Shown here: positions 14,347 to 20,724 of the stretch, piece by piece | How positions within the stretch are numbered: the first letter of the stretch is position 1 | How the letters are laid out: every line of letters begins with the position of its first letter | Origin: RPQK01 sp041946865 | GTDB lineage: Bacteria; Acidobacteriota; UBA6911; RPQK01 | Direction: 5' to 3' | Length of the DNA stretch: 24,127 bases | Assembly (NCBI GenBank): GCA_041946865.1 | Contig: JBHGBF010000059.1 | Location: forward strand, 1 to 24,127 | The notes under the pieces: model-generated | What the model was told of the DNA's origin: nothing | What the model saw: only the letters and a program-made list of their open reading frames with translations | The model's database searches: none | Position numbers and translations under genes: made by a program

Positions 14347-16476
14347 ATGAACACGAAAAGGTTGACCCACCTGGTCCTGGCCTCTGTCGGGCTGGTGTCG
14401 TTCAGCGTCTGTCTCGAGGCCCACAAGCCCTTGCTTCAGGAGCCGCCCCGCGCGGCGAGCGACATCCCCGCCTGCCAGCTCTTCCACATCACTCGAACTC
14501 CTCCCCAGGACTGGCGACTGGAGGGAGTTCTGGCCTCAAGTGATTTCGGTCGCCTGCTGCTCAGGCATCGGGAGGCGGGGGCACACGTCAAACAACTTGA
14601 CGACATCGTCTCCCGAACCCGCGACTACAAGGACGAAAGCTTCGAAGCCTGGCACAGCCCCCACCTCATAAAGGTCTTGGTCGAAGAACAGGCGATTCGG
14701 GTAGTGCGGGCACCAGGGGAACTGATCATGCCAGCGAGGACTCGCTACCAGTTCCCGATAATGGTGAAAAACACCGCGCCGGCCGTACGTATGCTCACCA
14801 TTGAGTCGCCATGGAGAACCTATGAGTTTCCCGTGCCGGGCCGGTCAGTCAGGGGTTACTGCTTGAACGTCTGGAACCCTGAGCCCGGCCGCAAACCGGC
14901 CGACTTCTCCTTCCGGGCCGGGGAGTTCAGCGACCGGATCCGCCTCACGCTGGACATACGGGCCAAGGGACGCCTGCGCGTGCGACTCATCGGAGACGAG
15001 GGAGTCGCTGCAGCCGCCCGCGTCTACCTGAGTGGCGTCGACAAACTGGCTTACATGCCCTACGGTGCAGCTCAGCGCATCATGCCCCGAACCGGGGAGT
15101 ACTTCTTTTACGCGAGAGACACCTTCGAGGTCTCCCTGCCCGAGGGGGAGGCGCTGGTTCAGGCAGTAGGGGGACTGGAATTCGCCCCCGTCGAGAAGGC
15201 CGCCCGCGTCGAAGCCAATAAGGTGACAACTCTTGACCTCACGCTCGACCACCGCTTCCCGCTTTACAAGCAGGGGTGGTACTCGTCCGATTCCCACATC
15301 CACGCCAACTATTTCGACAACGAACTGGTGACGGTCGACGACATCGCCCTCCAGGTTGCCGGAGAGGGGCTGGACATCGCCAACCTGATGGTCGCCAATT
15401 CCACGGACGAACATGTCCACGACCTTCAGCATTTTGAGGGGAAACCGCACCGCCTGAGCCACGGCCGGCACATCCTCTATTGGAACGAGGAAATGCGCAA
15501 CCGGCTCATCTACGGCCACATGTCCTTCTACAACCTCAAGGAACTGGTTTACCCGATCTACACGGGTTATCCCGGGACCGAGCACTACGAGGACTATCCG
15601 CCGAACTACTACCAGGCTGCCAAGGCCAGAGCCCAAGGCGGGGTGGTGGCCTACGTTCATCCGGCTATCGGGACGACCTTTGACCGGGTGGGCTATGGCG
15701 GGGCACAGGAGTTTCCGGTCGATATCGTCCTCGGAGAAGTCGATTCACTGGATGTCCTCAGCAATACCTTGGAGCCCCCAGCCGTCGACCTCTGGTACCG
15801 GATCCTGAACACCGGGCTGAGCTGTGCGATTTCCGCCGGGACTGATTCGTTCACCAATTTCATGATGTACTGGGTGCCCGGGAGCCAGAGAGTCTACGTG
15901 CACGTTCCAGGCCCGTTTTCCTATCAGAAGTGGATTGATAATTACCGCAAGGGTGTAAGTTTTGCCACCAACGGCCCGATTCTCAAATTCTCGGTGAACG
16001 ATCAGTTGCCGGGCAGCCGGCTCCAGCTGTCCAAAAAGAAGGGGCGAGCCACGGTCCGAATCCAGGCGGAAGTTCAGTCCCTGGTACCGGTTGACAAACT
16101 GGAGATCGTCGTGAACGGCTCAGTCGTCGCCTCGGAAGCGATTCCGGGCGGCCGTTCGCATCGCCTCCAGCGTGAAATCAACCTGGAAAAGAGTTCTTGG
16201 GTCGCGGCCCGAGTCTGGGGCCCCGGTCACCGGCTGGTCCCGGACGACCCGCAAGCCTTTGCCCACACCAGCGCCGTCTATTGCATGGTCCACAATCGAC
16301 CGATAGCCTCAGCCGAAGACTCACTCTTCTGGGCTGACTGGATCGAACAGCTGATCAAACGGGTGACGGACCACGGGGTTTTCGCGACTCCCGAGCGGCG
16401 CGACTCGGTGATCGAGTTGTTCCGAAAGGCCCAAGCCAGGTATCGCGAGATGGCAAGAGAGGCCGGAAGCAACTGA
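14347..16476 (+). CDS. Exported CehA/McbA-family PHP-type metallohydrolase
   Basis: 709 residues with a signal peptide (LTHLVLASVGLVSFSVCLEA, to about residue 25). The centre resembles the PHP-type metal-dependent phosphoesterase fold used by CehA/McbA hydrolases: the metal motif DSHIHANYF has H317 and H319, followed by NLMVANSTDEH, VVAYVHPAIG and CAISAGTDSF, each carrying the His or Asp expected of a multi-metal site. A beta-rich C-terminal region (about 555-650) follows. Named relatives hydrolyse carbamate and other esters, but most members, especially exported ones, have unknown substrates. The start is the ATG at 14347, preceded by GAGG eight bases upstream; a GTG three codons earlier is less likely. 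It sits 15 bases behind the oxidoreductase, so the two are probably co-translated and may act on the same extracytoplasmic compound. Confidence 0.82.
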   Translation: MNTKRLTHLVLASVGLVSFSVCLEAHKPLLQEPPRAASDIPACQLFHITRTPPQDWRLEGVLASSDFGRLLLRHREAGAHVKQLDDIVSRTRDYKDESFEAWHSPHLIKVLVEEQAIRVVRAPGELIMPARTRYQFPIMVKNTAPAVRMLTIESPWRTYEFPVPGRSVRGYCLNVWNPEPGRKPADFSFRAGEFSDRIRLTLDIRAKGRLRVRLIGDEGVAAAARVYLSGVDKLAYMPYGAAQRIMPRTGEYFFYARDTFEVSLPEGEALVQAVGGLEFAPVEKAARVEANKVTTLDLTLDHRFPLYKQGWYSSDSHIHANYFDNELVTVDDIALQVAGEGLDIANLMVANSTDEHVHDLQHFEGKPHRLSHGRHILYWNEEMRNRLIYGHMSFYNLKELVYPIYTGYPGTEHYEDYPPNYYQAAKARAQGGVVAYVHPAIGTTFDRVGYGGAQEFPVDIVLGEVDSLDVLSNTLEPPAVDLWYRILNTGLSCAISAGTDSFTNFMMYWVPGSQRVYVHVPGPFSYQKWIDNYRKGVSFATNGPILKFSVNDQLPGSRLQLSKKKGRATVRIQAEVQSLVPVDKLEIVVNGSVVASEAIPGGRSHRLQREINLEKSSWVAARVWGPGHRLVPDDPQAFAHTSAVYCMVHNRPIASAEDSLFWADWIEQLIKRVTDHGVFATPERRDSVIELFRKAQARYREMAREAGSN

Positions 16477-16603
16477 GTTTCGGGCAATGGCATTCACTTA
16501 AGCGTGGGGGCACGCTTCTTTTGGAGTGCGGCGGCAACGAGAGGCCGACGCTTCATACTCATCTCGGGACCAACAGGGCTCTTGCTGTAGCACGCCGGAG
16601 GCG

Positions 16604-16637
16604 AAAGTAGGTCCGGCAAGACTGCCGGACCTACTTT
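16604..16637. repeat. GTAGGTCCGGC palindrome, copy 3
   Basis: Arms AAAGTAGGTCCGGCA (16604-16618) and 16623-16637 are perfectly complementary, loop AGAC. The 28-base core is the same as at 2180-2207 and, inverted, within 7668-7711. It is located behind the metallohydrolase gene in a convergent gap, consistent with a bidirectional transcript-end hairpin or REP-like element. Confidence 0.85.
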
Positions 16638-16677
16638 GTTCGCTCCGTGTGCGGCGCAGACGCGCGTAAAGAATGGA

Positions 16678-16720
16678 GGGTTTCAATCCGCCCGAAAAGC
16701 GCCGGCCGGATTCGAAACCC
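16678..16720. repeat. GGGTTTCAATCCG palindromic repeat, copy 1
   Basis: Imperfect palindrome: GGGTTTCAATCCG (16678-16690) against CGGATTCGAAACCC (16707-16720), with a GAAAAGCGCC-containing centre. A near-identical copy lies at 18674-18723. This is a second palindrome family distinct from GTAGGTCCGGC. Confidence 0.75.
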
Positions 16721-16770
16721 ACCCTTCTACGAAGGCTACGTAACCCCTCCGGGGTAAAAAGCCGTCCTGC

Positions 16771-17691
16771 TCACTCCCCATCCGGGGGCCTTTTCCAGTC
16801 GGGAAAATCGCGTTTGAAACTCTGCAGCAGCCTGTCCGGGTTATTGTCCAGAAAGTAAATCTTGCCCCGGCTTACGTACCGTCCGGTCTTCGGGTCATAG
16901 CTGTCCGCTATAACCGGATTGGGATGAACACAAGACAGGAACAGCTGTCCCAGCCGTTCACACTCGGGCCAGGCGATTGCGCTCAGAAAACGCCGATCGT
17001 GAGACACCACGCCTATTATCGGATACACAGGTCGGTCCGTGCTCACCGGCCGTTTCCCGTAAAACGTATCGACCCACTTCGACCGGTTTCCCCAAGCCGG
17101 GATATACTCCTGGACCCAAGGCTTTGGCATCCGGCCGCGCGCCGAGAAAGGATTATCCCGACCGTCTACGCTGGGAATCCGAACCGTGTCGCTCAGCCGT
17201 GTCAGGCCCTTAGGGAGAAACACAAAAGCTCGGCCCACAAAATCCGTAAGATAACTCTCGTCGAACTTGTCTTTCTTGTTTCCGAACGCGGCCGATCGCT
17301 GAAACGTCACACACATGTTGACAAAGCGGATTTCCTTTATAACCGCTTCCTCAGGCCCGCTCATGATGGCAGTAATGACAACGCCGTCCGCTTCAGGGTG
17401 AAAACGCGTCTCGAGCGTCGTCCCCCGATACTCGTGAAAGAGCGTAATCCCGCCGTCCCTCCTCTGCACTCGCTTCGGCTGCCCGAACCTGTCTTCGTAA
17501 CACCAGAGGTTTGCCCCGACTCCCTCGATCTCCGGCGCCTGGATGGTCACGAATACACGTTTCCGGGTCTGGAACTGCTCCTCATAGATGTCCAGCGATG
17601 GCTTGGCTGATCGGCTCTGAGGATCACCCATCAGGTGACTGCACAGAATCAGAAATACGAGAGCAGCTCGACATCCCGAACCGTGTTTCAC
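16771..17691 (-). CDS. Secreted protein of unknown function
   Basis: 306 residues; I do not recognise a family. A signal peptide is evident (CRAALVFLILCSHLMG, about 7-22). The rest is soluble and beta-rich with no clear metal or catalytic signature: notable parts are VFVTIQAPEIEGVGANLWCYED (near residue 50), TTLETRFHPEADGVVITAIMSG, IRFVNMCVTFQRSAAFGNKKD and HPNPVIADSYDPKTGRYVSRGKIYFLDNN near the C-terminus. The appearance suggests an extracytoplasmic carbohydrate-binding or mutarotase-like sandwich, but that is only an impression. The start is GTG at 17689-17691 with GAGGAG eight bases upstream. It lies 34 bases after the NIF3-like gene and is last in the PIG-L, NIF3-like, secreted-protein run, so probably co-transcribed. 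Confidence 0.75.
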   Translation of the reverse strand: MKHGSGCRAALVFLILCSHLMGDPQSRSAKPSLDIYEEQFQTRKRVFVTIQAPEIEGVGANLWCYEDRFGQPKRVQRRDGGITLFHEYRGTTLETRFHPEADGVVITAIMSGPEEAVIKEIRFVNMCVTFQRSAAFGNKKDKFDESYLTDFVGRAFVFLPKGLTRLSDTVRIPSVDGRDNPFSARGRMPKPWVQEYIPAWGNRSKWVDTFYGKRPVSTDRPVYPIIGVVSHDRRFLSAIAWPECERLGQLFLSCVHPNPVIADSYDPKTGRYVSRGKIYFLDNNPDRLLQSFKRDFPDWKRPPDGE

Positions 17692-17725
17692 TGTGTCTTC
17701 TCCTCGTTCATGCCAGTCAGGGGGG

Positions 17726-18607
17726 CTACACGAAACGAAAAGGTGTCGCCGCCCTGACGTGGAATGTCTTCACACTTGGGAACCGCTCGCGAAGCCAGTC
17801 TGCGGCATCCTCCATCCCGGGCTCTTCACTGTGGGCGTGTCCAAGCACGATCAGGCCCTTATTAAGTCGGGCCGCAGTCGCGTCGCGCGCATACTCACAG
17901 CTCGTCCACTCCGCTGTTTCTCCGCAAATGACCACGTCCATTCCTTTCTTGCTGAGCAGTTCGATCTGCTGCGGCCCCATGGCGCCCCCCCAGCCAGCAA
18001 ACAGACCCACGCGCCGGCAAATCATGCCAGGATCCCCGACGGCCATGACCCGAGGTATTTGGAGCCGCTCCTTGCACTTGTTGCAGAGCTCTTCGAAAGT
18101 GATTGGCGACATCTCGTAGAGTCTCTTGTTGTCCGGGTTTATCTGCTTCAGGTCGAGCCTGCGGGCCAGCCCTCTAATAATGCCGTCTGGCTGGTGCGAG
18201 TGCCAGTAGTCGTGAAAACGCCAGATCGTGATGCGAGTTTCCTGGATGAGCTTCTTTTTTGCGTCATAGACGGGATCACCGAGCAACGAGTCGACGTTGT
18301 CGGCATGTTCGTAGAAGGTCGGCTCATGTGTGATAAGCAGGTTGGCACCCATTTCGCTGGCTTTCTTGATGACCTCAAACGTCGCCAGAAAGGTCGTAGC
18401 GATTCCCGTTACCCGGCGGGACGGGTCTCCCGCCTTGAATGTGTCAATGGTCTGTTTCAAGGGCGTCCCGGTAGTGTCTTTGATAATCCGATCAATCACT
18501 TCCTGGATAGTCGGCGCCTGGGCGTTTGCCCGCACCGTTTGAGATAAGGCAGCAGCCGCGACTCCAGCGATGAAGTCACGTCGGTTTGCTTTCCCGTAAC
18601 CCGTCAT
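17726..18607 (-). CDS. Tat-exported NIF3/DUF34-like dinuclear-metal protein
   Basis: 293 residues resembling the NIF3 (DUF34) family, which forms toroidal hexamers with a two-metal site. Family-like signals are LLITHEPTFYEHAD (about 90-103, corresponding to the usual TxHP metal motif but with HEP), DVVICGETAEW (224-234) and GHAHSEEPGMEDAADWL (256-272), equivalent to the GHxxTExxG region of the C-terminal site. The unusual feature is the N-terminus: NRRDFIAGVAAAALSQTVRA (8-27) is a good twin-arginine signal, whereas typical NIF3 proteins are cytosolic. The ATG is at 18605-18607. It is flanked by a PIG-L deacetylase upstream and a secreted protein downstream on the same strand, suggesting a role in processing an extracytoplasmic sugar or metabolite. 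NIF3 biochemistry is poorly defined, so no reaction is proposed. Confidence 0.8.
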   Translation of the reverse strand: MTGYGKANRRDFIAGVAAAALSQTVRANAQAPTIQEVIDRIIKDTTGTPLKQTIDTFKAGDPSRRVTGIATTFLATFEVIKKASEMGANLLITHEPTFYEHADNVDSLLGDPVYDAKKKLIQETRITIWRFHDYWHSHQPDGIIRGLARRLDLKQINPDNKRLYEMSPITFEELCNKCKERLQIPRVMAVGDPGMICRRVGLFAGWGGAMGPQQIELLSKKGMDVVICGETAEWTSCEYARDATAARLNKGLIVLGHAHSEEPGMEDAADWLRERFPSVKTFHVRAATPFRFV

Positions 18608-18673
18608 TTTTCCCTCCGTTCTCCCTCAATCGGCGGCAGCTCTCAGCGATGAGCAGTTCGCGGCCAGGCGGTT

Positions 18674-18723
18674 GGTGGGTTTCAATCCGCCCCGAAAAGC
18701 GCGGTGCGGATTCGAAACCCACC
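18674..18723. repeat. GGGTTTCAATCCG palindromic repeat, copy 2
   Basis: GGTGGGTTTCAATCCGC (18674-18690) pairs with GCGGATTCGAAACCCACC (18706-18723) with small mismatches, around a CCCGAAAAGCGCGGT centre. It matches copy 1 at 16678-16720 nearly base for base. It occupies the gap between the PIG-L and NIF3-like genes. Confidence 0.8.
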
Positions 18724-18773
18724 CTACCGCTGACCGCTGAAAGCTTACAATCATACCTGACTGAACCGAACCA

Positions 18774-19475
18774 CTAAGGCAGCAAGCGCCGTGTGGAGAC
18801 CCTTCCCCACACCCGGTGCTGACGAAAGGCCTCGGCATACTTTACTCCCGCCTGCAGACCGCGAAACGCCGATTGAATCATGGCCATTTGAACCAGGTCG
18901 ACCTGATCATGCGCTTTCAGCCAGGTCATTTGACTCTCGTGACACGCAATCATTTCCTGCTTAGTGTCGATCACGCTCGAGGTATCGACAAAGTCTTCGG
19001 GAGTGAAATACATTCCAGCAACGGTGTCCATGAAATAGATCGGGGTTAGCTTGAAGTGCACTTCAGACTCCGTAATCAGCTGGGGAAGGGTGGCTGCGAA
19101 GCTCCCGTCAAAACCGACCAACGAGGTCGTGCTGTGATCGGCCATGTAATCGTTTGGATCAGGGAGAATGATGAAGTCAGGCTTCGACTTGCGGATAGCC
19201 TCGGTCATCTTTAGTCGCGATTCCCGGTCCGCGTAGATGTCGAAGTCGTCGATGTCCAGGGTGATGGACTCGGCGCCAATCACGCTTGCGGCCTTCACCG
19301 CCTCCTCCCTTCGGATCTTTCGCAACTCGTCTCTCGGGATCTCGGTGTGGCCAAGGTTCCCGTTCGCCACATGGCACATCACCACTTCGTGCCCTTGCTT
19401 CGCCAACAGTGCCAGCGTCCCTCCACAGAGCACCTCCAGATCGTCTGGATGAGCCCCAACAGCCAGTACCCGCAT
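18774..19475 (-). CDS. PIG-L/LmbE-family deacetylase
   Basis: 233 residues, the usual length of the PIG-L (LmbE) family of zinc-dependent N-deacetylases that act on N-acetylglucosamine-type conjugates. The zinc motif AHPDD is at residues 8-12 (H9 and D12 as ligands), followed by the typical GGTLALLAKQGHEV segment and, near 103-118, DPNDYMADHSTTSLVG with the third-ligand histidine. No signal peptide, so cytoplasmic. The ATG at 19473-19475 has a perfect AAGGAGGT seven bases upstream. It is first of a three-gene run with the NIF3-like and secreted proteins. Substrate unknown; an acetylated amino sugar or sugar conjugate would fit, and the acyltransferase at 3345 could act in the opposite direction, which is speculation. 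Confidence 0.9.
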   Translation of the reverse strand: MRVLAVGAHPDDLEVLCGGTLALLAKQGHEVVMCHVANGNLGHTEIPRDELRKIRREEAVKAASVIGAESITLDIDDFDIYADRESRLKMTEAIRKSKPDFIILPDPNDYMADHSTTSLVGFDGSFAATLPQLITESEVHFKLTPIYFMDTVAGMYFTPEDFVDTSSVIDTKQEMIACHESQMTWLKAHDQVDLVQMAMIQSAFRGLQAGVKYAEAFRQHRVWGRVSTRRLLP

Positions 19476-19541
19476 AAATTACCTCCTTGCACTTTAACTA
19501 CCCGCCTCAAGGCGGAATGACAAATGGAATCGGCGCGGTGC

Positions 19542-19864
19542 GATTCCTCCGGAGAATAGGGCGCGCCCCGAGTCCTGTCACGCGAGCGTTTTCTGTTGTG
19601 TCAGGGCCGCGCGCGAGCGTTTTCCAGCGAAGCAAGCGGGTCCGAACAGAAAGCGGATCGCCTGCCCCGGGGCACCAAACGTTCGAGATCCAAAAAATAC
19701 GGGAAATTCTTTGATTTTTCGATTTTTCCCGATTTCCACCTTCAGCTTTCTGTTCGGACCCGCTTGCTTCGCTGAAAAACGCTCGCGCGCGGCTCTGACA
19801 CAACTGAAAAACGCTCGCGCGGCTCTGACAGGACTCGGGGCGCGCCCTATTCTTCGGAGGAATC
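19542..19864. repeat. Long imperfect inverted repeat, arms ~113 and ~120 bp, AT-rich centre
   Basis: The left arm 19542-19654 reads as the reverse complement of 19745-19864 with only a few substitutions and one short insertion in the right arm. Arm ends are GATTCCTCCGGAGAATAGGG and CCCTATTCTTCGGAGGAATC. Inside the right arm a ~31-base unit (CTGAAAAACGCTCGCGC...GGCTCTGACA) is repeated in tandem (19772-19803 and 19804-19834). The 90-base centre has an AT-rich core (19689-19738) with a nested CGGGAAA/TTTCCCG pair. No transposase is encoded. Candidate identities are a non-autonomous element, a very stable RNA hairpin, or a cruciform-forming site. Confidence 0.85.
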
Positions 19865-20026
19865 CCACCCGAAAACCGGTGTCCTACAGACAAGTGACGC
19901 CTTAGGCTACACTGAATTGGGCCCTTGGCCCTAAAAACTCTCATTTTGGCGCTTATGCCCCCAAGAGCCCTTTCGGCCGCCCTCGACTATAAGCCGAAAG
20001 TAAGTCAAAAGCGCCGGGGTCACTAA

Positions 20027-20200
20027 AAACGTGTAGGCGGCATCTGGGTGCAAACCGGTGGTTTCCCCCGACAATACTCTCCGCAAACGCGTGGGATCCG
20101 CGAGGACCGAGAGCGCTGTCGGGATAAACTCCTCCCGATACCGGTCCTTAAGCGGCTGCAGAATCGTGGCCGACAAATCCGTGCAACTCCCAACAGGCTC
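20027..20200 (-). pseudogene. Inverted internal fragment of a G3E-type (CobW-like) GTPase gene
   Basis: Read on the minus strand from 20200, the peptide is EPVGSCTDLSATILQPLKDR, continuing through ALSVLADPTRLRRVL to GLHPDAAYTF, then loses resemblance at about 20027. This is the segment just after the GTPase core start in a G3E/CobW-like subfamily (EPVGS, then the DP and LHPDAAY landmarks). The P-loop part upstream is missing. The fragment abuts, head to head, the C-terminal piece of what looks like the same gene on the plus strand at 20201. It has no start signals of its own, so it is a relic. Identification rests on remembered family motifs. Confidence 0.65.
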
Positions 20201-20640
20201 ACTATGAGCGTTATGCGCGAGGCGAAGCGGTCCTGGGCTGGCTAAATGCGACCTGCGAGCTTTCTGCCGTAACGGGCACGGTCGACTGGCAGAGGTTCTG
20301 TCGCCAGTTGCTGGAATCGCTCAAGGAGGACTTCGCGAAGCGAGCCGCCGCAGTCGGCCATGTGAAGATCATGCTGTCGACTCCGCACGGCACCTGCGCA
20401 GGCAACCTGATCGGCTCTGACGCTGAGGTTTCGGTTCGTAACCATCTGACCGCCCCGTCGTCGGAGGCTCGCCTGATTATTAACGCCCGCGCTGAGATGA
20501 CGCCCGAATCTCTTGAACAGCTCGTGCGTAAGAACCTCGTTCAGGTTGCGGACGGGCAGGTCGTGGTTCGCATCGATCAGCTTCGGAGTCTGAGTCCGGG
20601 CCGTCCGATTCCGACTCATCGCTACGTCGACATTGTCTAG
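20201..20640 (+). pseudogene. C-terminal fragment of a G3E-type (CobW-like) GTPase gene
   Basis: From about 20203 the plus strand reads YERYARGEAVLGWLNATCEL and continues in one frame to a natural stop at 20638-20640 (HRYVDIV). The content (VDWQRFCRQLLESLKEDF, GHVKIMLSTPHGTCAGNL, ARAEMTPESLEQLVRKNL) matches the C-terminal domain of G3E/CobW-like GTPases. There is no start codon with a ribosome binding site, and in-frame stops occur at 20125 and 20149, so it cannot be a full gene; an internal TTG at 20308 is not credible. With the inverted fragment at 20027-20200 it records deletion plus inversion within one ancestral gene. Confidence 0.7.
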
Positions 20641-20688
20641 CGAATCCGAGGTCTCGCCACCGCTCTGGTCACTCAGCGCGTACCTTTC

Positions 20689-20717
20689 GTGCAAACCGAT
20701 CCCCTTCGGTTTTGCAC
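20689..20717. terminator. Hairpin between kinase end and GTPase relic
   Basis: GTGCAAACCGA (20689-20699) pairs with TCGGTTTTGCAC (20706-20717) with a one-base bulge. It lies eight bases beyond the stop of the minus-strand kinase gene and also behind the plus-strand relic. Position favours a transcript-end hairpin, but there is no T-run. Confidence 0.5.
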
Positions 20718-20724
20718 AGGTCAC

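Larger units (their letters stand above)
16477..16770. other. Convergent intergenic region with two palindromic repeats
   Basis: 294 bases between the ends of two convergent genes. It contains one copy of each palindrome family (16604-16637 and 16678-16720) and a small ACCCC/GGGGT hairpin at about 16743-16755. No gene is apparent. Confidence 0.55.
19496..20200. other. Gene-poor zone with long inverted repeat and dead gene fragments
   Basis: Beyond the PIG-L start there is no intact gene until the kinase end at 20725. The zone holds the long inverted repeat (19542-19864), about 160 bases of unassigned sequence (19865-20026) including a GGGCCC/GGCCC-rich stretch at about 19918-19933, and the inverted G3E-GTPase fragment (20027-20200). 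Confidence 0.6.

Noticed and set aside
14845..15660. 271-codon minus-strand frame opposite the metallohydrolase gene
   Set aside because: Val/Gly/Asp-rich antisense shadow; the plus strand has metal-site motifs here.
19578..19944. Overlapping frames of 70-145 codons over the long inverted repeat
   Set aside because: Their peptides mirror the repeated DNA (RARAFF, ARERF units) and carry no start signals; a by-product of the inverted repeat.
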